64,000 nucleotides of DNA, taken from NCBI RefSeq assembly GCF_039941195.1, contig NZ_JBDVFA010000035.1:62001-126000 (forward strand), read 5' to 3'. The notes under the pieces were generated by a model. That model saw nothing but the letters and a program-made list of their open reading frames with translations. It was not told the DNA's origin and made no database searches. The stretch comes from Aurantibacter_A sp039941195. Lineage in GTDB: Bacteria; Bacteroidota; Bacteroidia; Flavobacteriales; Flavobacteriaceae. Every line of letters begins with the position of its first letter. Within the stretch, counting starts at the first letter, position 1. Shown here piece after piece: positions 39,335-48,984 of the stretch. Position numbers and translations under genes: made by a program.

Positions 39335-40075
39335 ATGAATAGGCGCCAATTTATAGAGCACTCATTTTTAGCAATGGCTGGAACTACGTTAATTGGCTGT
39401 ACAGAAGACAAAAAAGCACCATTTAGTAAAAACCAAATTATTGGTTGTTTTGGAGACAGCATTACTGCTAGTAAAGATGGTTATGTAAAAATGTTACAAG
39501 ATTCATTTAACAACTCAAATCCTGAATTAAACCTAGAGTTTATAAATTATGGACGCTCGAGTGAAACTGTTACAGGACTTACTGAAAAAGTTCATCCAGG
39601 ACCGAGACCGTTTCTTTTTGATAGATTAGAAAGTGAACTTAAAAAAGCACCGCTGGATATTGCTTTCTTTTGTTATGGAATTAATTGTGGTATTTATGGT
39701 CCACCATCCGATGAATTATTTAGCACCTATAAAAAGGGTGTAATACGTTTTTTAGACCGAATGAAAAAAGTAGATATCAGTGTTATTTTACTAACTCCAC
39801 CACCAATTGCTTTAGATGTAGTTTCAAAAATACAAACCAATGCAATTGAAGATTATGGCTATTTAAATCCATATCCAGAATATGAAACCGAAGTGCTTAA
39901 GGAGTTTGAGAACATTGTTTTATCTACTAATCATACTTCAATAATCAACAAAATAGATATTCATACACCCCTTTTTAATAATCGATTTGAGTGTTACGAT
40001 TCTGATCCAATACACCCAAATACAAATGGCCATCAACTTATTACCAGTACAATCATCGAAAAAATAGGCTTTTAA
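39335..40075 (+). CDS. SGNH/GDSL-type hydrolase, lipoprotein
   Basis: A 246-residue exported esterase-like protein. The N terminus MNRRQFIEHSFLAMAGTTLIGC combines an RR-type export signal with a lipobox, so it is likely a lipid-anchored Tat or Sec substrate. All SGNH blocks are present: GDSI with the nucleophile Ser (CFGDSITASKDG), the oxyanion Gly in INYGRSSETV, the Asn in YGINCG, and D-x-x-H in SDPIHPNTNGH. These enzymes deacetylate or deacylate carbohydrates, lipids or peptidoglycan. The substrate is not evident; a nearby small secreted protein gene (40138) may be co-transcribed, but the 62-base spacing gives little support. Confidence 0.85.
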   Translation: MNRRQFIEHSFLAMAGTTLIGCTEDKKAPFSKNQIIGCFGDSITASKDGYVKMLQDSFNNSNPELNLEFINYGRSSETVTGLTEKVHPGPRPFLFDRLESELKKAPLDIAFFCYGINCGIYGPPSDELFSTYKKGVIRFLDRMKKVDISVILLTPPPIALDVVSKIQTNAIEDYGYLNPYPEYETEVLKEFENIVLSTNHTSIINKIDIHTPLFNNRFECYDSDPIHPNTNGHQLITSTIIEKIGF

Positions 40076-40137
40076 CAACGCTTTAAGTTCCCGTGGCAAG
40101 GTATTTGTTATCTTTATCGCTGTATAAATCGCTAAAA

Positions 40138-40809
40138 ATGTCGGTGAAGTATTTATTCTTATTTTCTTTTATACTACTGTCATACAATAGTTTTGCTCAA
40201 GGTGGAGACCTACCGATTGACAATCCCATAAAAATAGAAGCTGCGAACAAGTTAGATGAAAAAGGTACACAGCAAAAAGGAACTTCTTTAAATATTCCTT
40301 CTGTAATAGATAAAGAACCCTCTATTAATGAAGATTTATCGAAAAAGAAAAATCCTGTTAGTATGCTACCTAAAAGAGAGTTGGTACAAGCTGGTGAAGG
40401 AATGAAGATTGACCCTAAAATTGGAAATAATTATGATAAAGAAGGAGATAACCAATTTTTTGGCAATCAATATTTAGGAGATATCAAAAACAATGGCAAA
40501 TTTATAGGTATTGTATGCAGAGATCACGAGTACGTTGATGGGGACCGTGTTAAAATTTCAGTAAATGACAGGGTAGTTGACGCAAACATACTATTAACAG
40601 GAGGTTTTAAAGGTGTTAATGTAGACCTTGTAAAAGGCTTTAATAGAATTGAGTTTGAAGCACTTAATGAAGGTACTTCCAGCCCTAACACTGCGCAAGT
40701 AGATGTCTATGATGACGAAGGAAAATTAATTTATTCGAACAAATGGTTGTTATCAGAAGGCTCAGTGGCGACTTTTATAGTAACCAAAGAGGAGAATTTA
40801 CTTATATAA
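40138..40809 (+). CDS. Secreted hypothetical protein
   Basis: About 223 residues from the ATG at 40138, which begins a Sec signal peptide (MSVKYLFLFSFILLSYNSFAQ). A GTG at 40093 would place 15 residues in front of it and is less likely. The first ~90 mature residues are charged and probably unstructured. The C-terminal half (NNGKFIGIVCRDHEYVDGD through the TFIVTKEENL end) looks like a beta-sandwich with alternating hydrophobic strands. I recognise no family or catalytic motif. Its last 8 bases overlap the convergent helicase gene. Confidence 0.75.
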   Translation: MSVKYLFLFSFILLSYNSFAQGGDLPIDNPIKIEAANKLDEKGTQQKGTSLNIPSVIDKEPSINEDLSKKKNPVSMLPKRELVQAGEGMKIDPKIGNNYDKEGDNQFFGNQYLGDIKNNGKFIGIVCRDHEYVDGDRVKISVNDRVVDANILLTGGFKGVNVDLVKGFNRIEFEALNEGTSSPNTAQVDVYDDEGKLIYSNKWLLSEGSVATFIVTKEENLLI

Positions 40810-42475
40810 ACGCCAAGGCCAACTTAATATCATCATAACTAACTTTTCTATTTAAGGTCTCGAATACATACTTCTGACTTGGTGGTCCATCCTTTTGTTT
40901 TGCTACTACACTTGCAACTTTTTTCAACAATTTCTCATCTGGGCGATAAAAATCTAAATCTTCATCAGGGTGATCTTCACGTAATCGAATTAAATGACCT
41001 GCAATAGTTCCTGTAGAAAGTCCACGTTCAATTGCAATATCTTCTAAAGACATATTCTTTTTTAAATAATCTAGAGTTATTAAATATGTTGACTTTTTCT
41101 TTTGTTTCTTTTCTTTTACTTTATTAGAATGTTTTTTAATCTCGTCTGCATCTGTTAAGCCCCCACAATTTTTTATAAATAACTGCGCTTGAGCTTCAAG
41201 CGTTTTTATATCGTTTTCCTCATCAACTATTTCAGAAAGCTCCTGAAATCGTTTATCCGCTTTTAAAGCTAAACCATCGACTTGTAATGCAATTTCATTA
41301 AAACCTGAAAGCTGAAGATTATCAATATCTTTTAATCGCGATAGTGCAACATAACCTTGTCCGTTCTCAAAGGTTTTCGACAAGTCGATCATGGCTGAGT
41401 CTAGTGTCATTCCTTGACATTTATGAACAGTAATAGCCCAGGCTAACCGCAGAGGAATTTGATCTAAACTTGCCAATACTTTGCCGTGATCGTCATGTAC
41501 CCCCCAAGTTTCTTGTCGCACTGTAATTCGTTTACCATGTATCGTTTTAACTACTGGATATCCATCAGCACTAAACTCAATAATCTTTCCTAAAGTTCCA
41601 TTTACATACCCTTGTTCTGGGTTGTTGCGAACAAACATTACTTTGGCATCAACTTTTAATTCTAAATGTTCTTGAGCTAAAACTGATTTCTTTAAAGTTT
41701 CAACAAGCTTTTGATTGCCTTTAGTTTTAGCTTTAAACTTTTTAGCGTTGCTTTTTAATTTATTTAATTCTATTAAATTTAATTGATCTACATCGGCATT
41801 ATGTGTAAAAAGTTTTGTGGGAACTTCATCTTGATTTAACAGATTAGATTCTGCATTTTTAAGTAATTCTATGCTTCGATGGGTAATTTCTGCAGAACGA
41901 ATTTCATTCAAAATTTCATTTAAAACATTATCACCATCTTGACGATATTGTTCTGTTAAGTAGCATACATTTAATCTAGCGTCTAGCCAAGCCTTAGACA
42001 TAAATGCAAACTTGTCTTTACTTCTTTCGTCATTTCTTCCAATTGGTGGTAACTGAAAAAAGTCACCACAAACAATAATTTGAATACCACCAAAAGCTCG
42101 ATCATCCTCTTTAAAAAAACAAAGTACTTGATCTACCATATCTAGTTGCTTCTTATGCAACATGGAAATTTCATCTATTATCAGAATCATAGATTCCTCC
42201 AGATGTTTTTTAAGATATTTCTTAGTACGCATAGTTACCAAGTTAGCACGAGACAAACGATCTTTAATACCAAAACCTGCCCATGAATGTATTGTCATGC
42301 CATTCATATGCGTCGCTGCTATACCTGTAGATGCCGTAATTGCCACAGGCACTTTACGTTCTTTTAAATAAGAAATATATTGATTTAGCACATAAGTTTT
42401 ACCTGTACCGGCAGAACCTGTTAAAAATACATTTTTACCAGATTTTAATAATGCTAAGGCCTTTTCTTGTTGCAC
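40802..42475 (-). CDS. Pif1-like AAA+ helicase with C-terminal HTH
   Basis: A 557-residue superfamily 1B (Pif1/RecD-like) DNA helicase. Walker A is TGSAGTGKTYVLN, Walker B is LIIDEISML, and FGGIQIIVCGDFFQLPP is the classic Pif1 motif III region. WAITVHKCQGMTLDSAMID and YVALSRLKDIDNLQL are motifs V-VI. The last ~120 residues, after an Asp/Glu and Lys-rich hinge, carry a helix-turn-helix of the RecQ-associated HTH_40 type (MSLEDIAIERGLSTGTIAGHL). The protein would unwind DNA ahead of or behind forks. Start at 42475 gives a Met directly before the helicase core. Confidence 0.9.
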   Translation of the reverse strand: MQQEKALALLKSGKNVFLTGSAGTGKTYVLNQYISYLKERKVPVAITASTGIAATHMNGMTIHSWAGFGIKDRLSRANLVTMRTKKYLKKHLEESMILIIDEISMLHKKQLDMVDQVLCFFKEDDRAFGGIQIIVCGDFFQLPPIGRNDERSKDKFAFMSKAWLDARLNVCYLTEQYRQDGDNVLNEILNEIRSAEITHRSIELLKNAESNLLNQDEVPTKLFTHNADVDQLNLIELNKLKSNAKKFKAKTKGNQKLVETLKKSVLAQEHLELKVDAKVMFVRNNPEQGYVNGTLGKIIEFSADGYPVVKTIHGKRITVRQETWGVHDDHGKVLASLDQIPLRLAWAITVHKCQGMTLDSAMIDLSKTFENGQGYVALSRLKDIDNLQLSGFNEIALQVDGLALKADKRFQELSEIVDEENDIKTLEAQAQLFIKNCGGLTDADEIKKHSNKVKEKKQKKKSTYLITLDYLKKNMSLEDIAIERGLSTGTIAGHLIRLREDHPDEDLDFYRPDEKLLKKVASVVAKQKDGPPSQKYVFETLNRKVSYDDIKLALAFI

Positions 42476-42565
42476 TTGTAGAATTTATTGTAAGAAATAC
42501 AATATAGTTTTTTTATATGAAAACAAAGTTCTTAGTTACCACTTAAGAGATTTTATATATAAAGG

Positions 42566-43927
42566 TCATTTACTTTTTTGCCAAGGTACACTACCGCCAA
42601 CTTGAATATGTTTCATTAAAATTGAATTCAACTCTCTGTACTTTTCTGGCTCCTGTTCTATTAAATTATTTTCCTCAAGGGGGTCGGTAGATAAATTGTA
42701 TAATTCGTAAGGTTTGTAAGGACTATTTTGCAACAATTTCCATTCCCCTTTTCGAATAGCATAAATAGGCTGTCCTCCATACCAAGTTCCTCCTTCACGA
42801 CGCACAAAATAAAAAGATCGCTCTGAGTCACTATTTAACTTTACACCATTTAATTCATGTAGTAAACTTCTTCCTTCAATATTATCTTTTGGTTCAGTTC
42901 CAGCTATTTCTAACAATGTTGGATAAATATCCATAGTCATCCAATTATTTTTAGAAATGCTTCCTTTTTCAATTTTCTCATGCCAACTAATACATGTGGG
43001 CACCTTTAATCCTCCTTCATACATACTCTGTTTACCATCACGTAGAGGTCCATTATTTGCTTTACTTGGTAAGTGACCACCATTATCACTTGTAAAAACA
43101 ATTATGGTATTTTCATATTGCCCACTATCTTTCAATGCTTTAATCACTTTTCCTATTCCATGATCCATATGCTCAATAAATGCAACAAGCTTAGCTCTTA
43201 TAGGATCTATATTTTTTTCCCTTTTCAACACTTTATTTAGCCATTCTTGGGGAGGTTGAACAGGAAAATGAGGAGCATTATATGCTAGATACAAAAAAAA
43301 CGGTTGCTCAGATTTCGCTTGATTAGTAATATAATCTACAGACCAATTTGTAAAGAGATCCGTAGCATGCCCTTCGGGGTCAATAGTTTCTTCATTCAAT
43401 CGCATATAATTAATATCATGGCGTCGATGTTTCCAATAATCATCCATCATATCACCTAGCCAACCGTGGAAATAATCAAATCCTCTATCGGTAGGAATAT
43501 TTGGTGATTCCAGCCCCAAATGCCATTTGCCAATTATTGCTGTGGTATACCCTACCCTATTTAATTCTGTAGGTAAGAGTGTTGCCTTTGGGTCAAGATA
43601 CCCCCAATTATCTTCTTTATATGTTCTAATTACACCAGGCACACCTACTCGATCTTGATACCGGCCCGTGAGAATTGCAGCTCGTGTCGGGGAACAAACT
43701 GTAGAATTAGCATAAAAGTTATCGAATCTCATTCCCGAAGCCGCAATCTTATCAATATTAGGAGTTCGAATATCTTTCGTTCCGTAATAAGATACGTCAT
43801 GATAACCTTGATCATCTGTTAAAATGTAAAGGATATTGGGTTTACTCAAATTTTTAGATTGTTTTTGAGCGTAAGTTTCAACACACCAAACAATGCTAAA
43901 AAAGAATAAGAAATATAGATATTTCAT
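42566..43927 (-). CDS. Secreted type I sulfatase
   Basis: A 453-residue exported sulfatase (signal peptide to VETYAQ). The formylglycine motif is C78-S-P-T-R in VCSPTRAAILTGRY, the Cys-type site matured by a formylglycine-generating enzyme. Calcium ligands D38-D39 (YILTDDQGYHDV) and the distal TSDNGGH motif complete the active site. It removes sulfate esters, most often from sulfated marine polysaccharides in this phylum, in the periplasm or outside the cell. The exact substrate and sulfatase subfamily cannot be read off. No SusCD pair is next to it, and it is divergent from the ABC exporter gene at 44075. Confidence 0.93.
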   Translation of the reverse strand: MKYLYFLFFFSIVWCVETYAQKQSKNLSKPNILYILTDDQGYHDVSYYGTKDIRTPNIDKIAASGMRFDNFYANSTVCSPTRAAILTGRYQDRVGVPGVIRTYKEDNWGYLDPKATLLPTELNRVGYTTAIIGKWHLGLESPNIPTDRGFDYFHGWLGDMMDDYWKHRRHDINYMRLNEETIDPEGHATDLFTNWSVDYITNQAKSEQPFFLYLAYNAPHFPVQPPQEWLNKVLKREKNIDPIRAKLVAFIEHMDHGIGKVIKALKDSGQYENTIIVFTSDNGGHLPSKANNGPLRDGKQSMYEGGLKVPTCISWHEKIEKGSISKNNWMTMDIYPTLLEIAGTEPKDNIEGRSLLHELNGVKLNSDSERSFYFVRREGGTWYGGQPIYAIRKGEWKLLQNSPYKPYELYNLSTDPLEENNLIEQEPEKYRELNSILMKHIQVGGSVPWQKSK

Positions 43928-44045
43928 AAGTGAGAATAAATAGTTAGTGAATGAAATTCCAGAATGGTGAAAATAATAGAGATTAAAACTAAATACTAAT
44001 TTTTAACTGTTAAACGCGCGCATTTTTCCATCATCAATTTTAGGT

Positions 44046-44053
44046 TAACTTTG
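44046..44053 (+). promoter_or_regulatory. Bacteroidota-type -7 promoter element before the ABC exporter
   Basis: TAACTTTG is an exact TAnnTTTG match ending 21 bases before the ATG at 44075. A start site about seven bases downstream would give a short leader of roughly 15 bases. Confidence 0.5.
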
Positions 44054-44074
44054 TCGATTATTGAATTGATGATT

Positions 44075-45811
44075 ATGGCAGATAAAAAAGTAAGCATATT
44101 AAAGGCCTTCAAAACCATTATTTGGCCCAGAAAAAATCTTGTCTTTGTTGGCTTGTTATTAATTATTATCAGTAAAGCCGCCAGTTTCGTTACTCCGATA
44201 GCATCAAAACATTTAGTAGATGATGTAATTGCAAATAAAGATATAGAAATGCTAAAACTACTGGTAACAGGAGTAATACTAGCCATTTTAGTGCAAGCTG
44301 TAACCTCATTCTTATTAACTCGTATTTTAAGTGTTCAAGCTCAGTTTTTAATTTCAGAATTACGAGCCCAAGTACAAAAGAAAGTACTTTCGTTACCTAT
44401 CCGATTTTTTGACAATACAAAATCTGGAGCATTGGTCTCGCGAATTATGTCGGATGTTGAAGGGGTTCGAAATTTAATTGGCACTGGGTTAGTTCAATTA
44501 GTTGGTGGTACCATTACAGCGATAGTTTCCTTAATTTTATTGTTAGGCATAAGCCCAACGATGACGCTGTTCACTTTTATTCCATTAGCAATTTTTGCAG
44601 TTATCGCTTTAAAAGCCTTTAAAATTATTAGACCTATTTTTAGAAACAGAGGAAAAATAAATGCCGAAGTAAAAGGAAGGCTTACTGAAACTTTAGGTGG
44701 TATTCGAGTTATAAAAGGATTTAATTCTGAAACTCAAGAGCATAAAATATTTGAAGAAGGCGTTGATGAACTTTTTCAAAATGTAAAAAAGAGTTTAACA
44801 ACAACGGCTTTTATGACCAGCTCCTCCACGTTTCTCATCGGTATTGCGACTACGGGCGTAATGGGTTATGGTGGTTATAAAATAATACAGGGCGAATTAA
44901 CCATAGGTGATCTATTGATGTTCACAGTACTTTTAGGTATTATGGTAGCACCTATCGTTCAGATGAGTAATATTGGCAGCCAACTAACTGAGGCATTAGC
45001 CGGTTTAGACCGAACTGAGGAATTAATGAATGAAATTTCTGAGGATGAAGAAACAGATCGCTCCATAGAATTAAAGGGGCTCCAGGGAAATATGGCCTTT
45101 GATAATGTTTCTTTCTCCTATGAAGAAGATAAAGAAGTACTGCACGACATTAGTTTTACTGCTAAATCGGGAGAAGTTGTTGCTCTAGTGGGTAGTTCAG
45201 GATCAGGAAAAACGACGATTGCTGGATTGGCTGCAAGTTTTTTAAATCCGCAATCTGGCAAAATAACCATTGATGGTAACGATTTATCAAAAGTTAACCT
45301 CAGCAGTTTTCGTCAAAATTTAGGAGTTGTTTTGCAGGATGATTTCCTTTTTGAAGGCACTATTCGAGAGAATATTCTATTCCCAAGGCCAAACGCATAT
45401 GAAGAAGAATTACAAAATGCAGTTACCTCGGCATATGTTAATGAATTTACTGATCGTTTTGATGATGGCTTAGACACCTTAATTGGTGAGCGGGGCGTTA
45501 AGTTATCGGGAGGGCAACGACAACGAATTGCTATTGCGAGGGCTGTTCTTGCTGATCCTAAAATATTAATTTTAGATGAAGCCACTTCAAATTTAGATAC
45601 TGAAAGTGAAGCATTAATTCAGAAAAGTTTAGCTGAACTCACAAAAGGCAGGACTACTTTCGTTATTGCTCACCGCCTAAGTACAATACGTAAAGCTGAT
45701 AAAATATTAGTTATTGAAGATGGTAAAATTGCAGAAAGAGGAACGCATGATGAGCTAATTACAAAAGAAGGCAGATATCATAATTTATTTACCTATCAAG
45801 CAAGAATTTAA
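44075..45811 (+). CDS. MsbA-like ABC transporter (fused permease and ATPase)
   Basis: A 578-residue half-transporter that works as a homodimer. The N-terminal six-helix ABC exporter domain (about residues 10-310) is followed by an ATPase with Walker A GSSGSGKTT, Q-loop region GVVLQDDFLFEGTIRENI, signature LSGGQRQRI, Walker B ILILDEATSNLD and the His switch AHRLSTI. This is the lipid and drug exporter class to which MsbA belongs. The ATG at 44075 (MADKKVSIL) was chosen over ATG 44069 and TTG 44051. A candidate promoter precedes it. The substrate, whether lipid or drug, is not predictable. Confidence 0.9.
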   Translation: MADKKVSILKAFKTIIWPRKNLVFVGLLLIIISKAASFVTPIASKHLVDDVIANKDIEMLKLLVTGVILAILVQAVTSFLLTRILSVQAQFLISELRAQVQKKVLSLPIRFFDNTKSGALVSRIMSDVEGVRNLIGTGLVQLVGGTITAIVSLILLLGISPTMTLFTFIPLAIFAVIALKAFKIIRPIFRNRGKINAEVKGRLTETLGGIRVIKGFNSETQEHKIFEEGVDELFQNVKKSLTTTAFMTSSSTFLIGIATTGVMGYGGYKIIQGELTIGDLLMFTVLLGIMVAPIVQMSNIGSQLTEALAGLDRTEELMNEISEDEETDRSIELKGLQGNMAFDNVSFSYEEDKEVLHDISFTAKSGEVVALVGSSGSGKTTIAGLAASFLNPQSGKITIDGNDLSKVNLSSFRQNLGVVLQDDFLFEGTIRENILFPRPNAYEEELQNAVTSAYVNEFTDRFDDGLDTLIGERGVKLSGGQRQRIAIARAVLADPKILILDEATSNLDTESEALIQKSLAELTKGRTTFVIAHRLSTIRKADKILVIEDGKIAERGTHDELITKEGRYHNLFTYQARI

Positions 45812-45999
45812 CATTAATTCTTTATTAAAACCTAAAACTTACAACTGACAATCAATATAATTTCACCCCTTAATATATGCTTTTAGCAAAATTGTTAACA
45901 CCAATTTTCAAAATCATATTTCTTTCTAAGTAAATAGCCAAATACTTCCGAGTCTAAGCAAAATTTAGCAAGTTCGTTAGAATTAAAATTTATTTAAGC

Positions 46000-48555
46000 T
46001 TGGACCAAGATTCTAATATTGCACAGTTAAAGGCTATTTTTCCTCAAGGTAAAACCAAAGTATATCCAAAAAATCATGTCATATTTAAGATTCATAAAAA
46101 GGTTAAAACCTTTCGATGGATTTTAGCTGGTTTAGTAAATTATTACATAGAATTAGATGAGCCAGAAAACGACATTTTAGTTTGTCAAATCTCAGAACCT
46201 CTTAGTACCTTAGGTGTAGACGGTTTAAACAATCCAAAAAGATATAATTACAAAGCAGTCACTTCAACTAATGGCGCAACTTTTTTCGAAGTCCCAATCG
46301 GGACATTGGAATCATATCTAGCGAAGGATAATGAAAATAAATTACTTAAAAACACTGCATCCACATTATATCATCAATTAAAATCTGCTCTTCTAAAACA
46401 AACTGAACTTTCACAACCCGCCCTTTCTAAACCCATTGAAGATGATAGGGAATTTTATATGTCTCCCGAGACCAATACTGCAGAGATAGTAAAATTAATG
46501 CGATGCTCTCCTTTTTTAGATCAATTTTCAGAAAAAAACCTATCTAAAATTGCCAGTAGCGCTGAACGCCGTGAATACGAACCATACGAGCTGCTCTATG
46601 TTCAAGATCGATTCACCAATGGTCTATCTATTTTAATAAACGGAGAAGTAAGCATCAAAAGGATTGAAGGTAATATTGAAATTAAACAACGCTCAATAAA
46701 AGATCCTGGATTTATTTTTGGTTGGTCGAGCTTTTTAGGGGATAAGGACATATGTTCGGCGATTACTGTTAAAAAGAGCGCACTATATTTTGTTCCGCAC
46801 TCCGAACTGAAATCTATGTTTGTTTCTGACAATGCCTTTGAAAAACAATTTTATAAACAATTACTTTGGTTAATTGGAAATCAAATTAACGCCGCTTTTT
46901 TAAGGTATTTAGGTCTTTTAGGAAAACACAATTTACAAGCAGTTTTTCATTTAATAGAAAACAACAAATCTAGATTACCATTAACCTCCAAACTACACCA
47001 AAGTATACATTTACTAAAGGATGTAAACACCAAAGAAATAGCTTATGCTGGCTTAAAAAACATTCTGAATACAGGCACTTCATTAGAACGACATATAGCT
47101 TCCTTAAGTTTAGAACTTTTAAAAGATGACAATGAAGAGTTACAATTTATAAAAGGCTTAGAAAATATTTATACCAGTGTAGTTGATAGTACATCTGAAT
47201 CTACATTAGAAATTAGAAAGGAATGTGCAAATGCGACAAAAAATCTATTTCAAAAACAAAATTACCGAATTGATGGATGGGAAAATTTACCTGAAGGCAA
47301 TGGTCATATTTTTATTTATAACCATTTAGTAAATGACACTCATTATACACTGAATAATGATTTTCAAATAACCTTAGATTCTCATTTTATCAGCGCTATG
47401 GTGTTACAAGATAAATATGACGATTCTGGGATACGCACCATTAGGATAGGTCGTGGCCAAGAATATGGTCATCAAAATTATTATAATAAATTAGGGCATA
47501 TTAATGTGTATACTAAAGAATCTGAACAATCTTCTAAGGAGCGAAAAAAAAGATCACGTAGTATATTTTATAACCAAGCTGAAGAATATTTAAAAAAAGG
47601 ATACAATCTCATAATAAGTCCGGAAGGAACTTCATATCGAACTGAAAATTCACCGGGTCCATTTAAATTAGGGAGTTTTAAATTGGCTATGAATATGAAT
47701 CCACAACCCAAAATTGTACCTATAGTTATAGTCAACTTCGATAATAGAATAAAAGACAACCTTTTTTATTGTAAAATACTTCCCTGTTTTAAATTAAAAG
47801 AACGCCTGAAACAGCCTGGTAAAGAAGGTCTAATTTCTTTTGTAAACGATTATCAAAAAGAATATATAGAATACGTAAAAGAAGCTAGAGAAACTGCTGA
47901 AAATTTAATGAATAAGGCAACGGATATTACAGATTTAAGTGACCCGCCTGAAATGTGGTTTAATGAAATTAAAAGATTAAACAAAAGAGTTTCCAAACTA
48001 GAAAATCAAAAACAACTTTTCGCTTTTTATGGCAGCTCTTCCATTCGTTTATGGATTAGTATGAAAAAAGATTTAGCACCATTAAATGTTGTTAATTTAG
48101 GCTTTGGGGGTTCTACTTTTCCCTGGTGTATACATTATTTTGATAAAATTTTTACTGATGTTCATCCAAATAAAATTGTTCTTTATGCTGGAGAAAATGA
48201 TTTAAACGAAGGAAGAACACCACAACAAGTGTTAGCTGATTGCCAAGAACTAGTGAGCTTAATAATTGAAAAATACCCTGATGCCAATTTGGCACTAATA
48301 AGCTTAAAACCGAGTATGGAGCGAGAAGCCATGATACCTCAAATTATCGAAACCAATTTATTATTGTCTAAATATATTATAGGTGAATTAAAAGCTCAAT
48401 TTATTAATGTTTTTGCTCCTATGATTACTTCAGAAAATAGGCCAAGACCAGAATTATATATGAGTGATGGACTACACTTAAATAAAGAAGGTTATCGTAT
48501 TTGGAGTGGCACTATTAAAGAGGCACTTTTAATTCCTGAAACAGATCTTGGTTAA
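46000..48555 (+). CDS. Two cNMP-binding-like domains, acyltransferase and SGNH hydrolase in one protein
   Basis: An 851-residue four-part protein. Two cyclic-nucleotide-binding-like beta-rolls come first (about residues 10-135 and 165-290; SILINGEVSIKRI is the clearer strand pair). A helical block follows. Next is a glycerol-phosphate-type acyltransferase with His at about 442 (NHLVND), SPEGTSYR at about 540-547 and FKLGSFKLAM after it. The C-terminal part is an SGNH hydrolase: GSSS around Ser680, NLGFGGS, YAGEND, and D823-x-x-H826 (SDGLHLNKEG). The start is a TTG at 46000, since no ATG occurs before codon 154. Acyl transfer and deacylation in one cNMP-controlled protein is inferred. Confidence 0.82.
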   Translation: MDQDSNIAQLKAIFPQGKTKVYPKNHVIFKIHKKVKTFRWILAGLVNYYIELDEPENDILVCQISEPLSTLGVDGLNNPKRYNYKAVTSTNGATFFEVPIGTLESYLAKDNENKLLKNTASTLYHQLKSALLKQTELSQPALSKPIEDDREFYMSPETNTAEIVKLMRCSPFLDQFSEKNLSKIASSAERREYEPYELLYVQDRFTNGLSILINGEVSIKRIEGNIEIKQRSIKDPGFIFGWSSFLGDKDICSAITVKKSALYFVPHSELKSMFVSDNAFEKQFYKQLLWLIGNQINAAFLRYLGLLGKHNLQAVFHLIENNKSRLPLTSKLHQSIHLLKDVNTKEIAYAGLKNILNTGTSLERHIASLSLELLKDDNEELQFIKGLENIYTSVVDSTSESTLEIRKECANATKNLFQKQNYRIDGWENLPEGNGHIFIYNHLVNDTHYTLNNDFQITLDSHFISAMVLQDKYDDSGIRTIRIGRGQEYGHQNYYNKLGHINVYTKESEQSSKERKKRSRSIFYNQAEEYLKKGYNLIISPEGTSYRTENSPGPFKLGSFKLAMNMNPQPKIVPIVIVNFDNRIKDNLFYCKILPCFKLKERLKQPGKEGLISFVNDYQKEYIEYVKEARETAENLMNKATDITDLSDPPEMWFNEIKRLNKRVSKLENQKQLFAFYGSSSIRLWISMKKDLAPLNVVNLGFGGSTFPWCIHYFDKIFTDVHPNKIVLYAGENDLNEGRTPQQVLADCQELVSLIIEKYPDANLALISLKPSMEREAMIPQIIETNLLLSKYIIGELKAQFINVFAPMITSENRPRPELYMSDGLHLNKEGYRIWSGTIKEALLIPETDLG

Positions 48556-48610
48556 ATTAAACAGGTTGGTAAAAAATAGTGAAAAAACCTCCTATTATTC
48601 TTAGCCTTAA

Positions 48611-48940
48611 TTACGATTCTGGGGCTAACTCAACTTCTAATCCTTCCAAATCTTCAGTCATATGAATTTGGCAACCTAATCTTGAATTATCTTCAACATT
48701 AAAAGCCTCTGCTAACATAGCATCCTCATCATCAGATTTTTCTGGCAACTCGTGATTTGATGTCACATAACACTGGCAAGATGCACACATGGCCATGCCT
48801 CCACAAATACCGATAGTGCCTTCTGGTGCTAATTCATAAGAACGAACAATTTCCATGAGGTTCATATTCATATCTGTTGGTGCGTCAACCTCATGAGTAA
48901 CACCATCTCTGTCGGTTATTTTAATTTTAATATCTGACAT
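48611..48940 (-). CDS. 2Fe-2S ferredoxin (adrenodoxin type)
   Basis: A 109-residue ferredoxin. The cysteines C46, C52 and C55, then C90, follow the C-x5-C-x2-C...C spacing of adrenodoxin-type [2Fe-2S] ferredoxins (GICGGMAMCASCQCYV and LGCQIHM). It is the last gene of a run Mrp - NifU - ferredoxin reductase - ferredoxin, separated from the reductase by 44 bases. The reductase is its natural electron donor. Electrons probably go to iron-sulfur assembly or a monooxygenase not encoded here. Confidence 0.92.
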   Translation of the reverse strand: MSDIKIKITDRDGVTHEVDAPTDMNMNLMEIVRSYELAPEGTIGICGGMAMCASCQCYVTSNHELPEKSDDEDAMLAEAFNVEDNSRLGCQIHMTEDLEGLEVELAPES

Positions 48941-48984
48941 TATATTCGGTCGGTTATCTAATTTATAAACTTTTCAATTATGTA

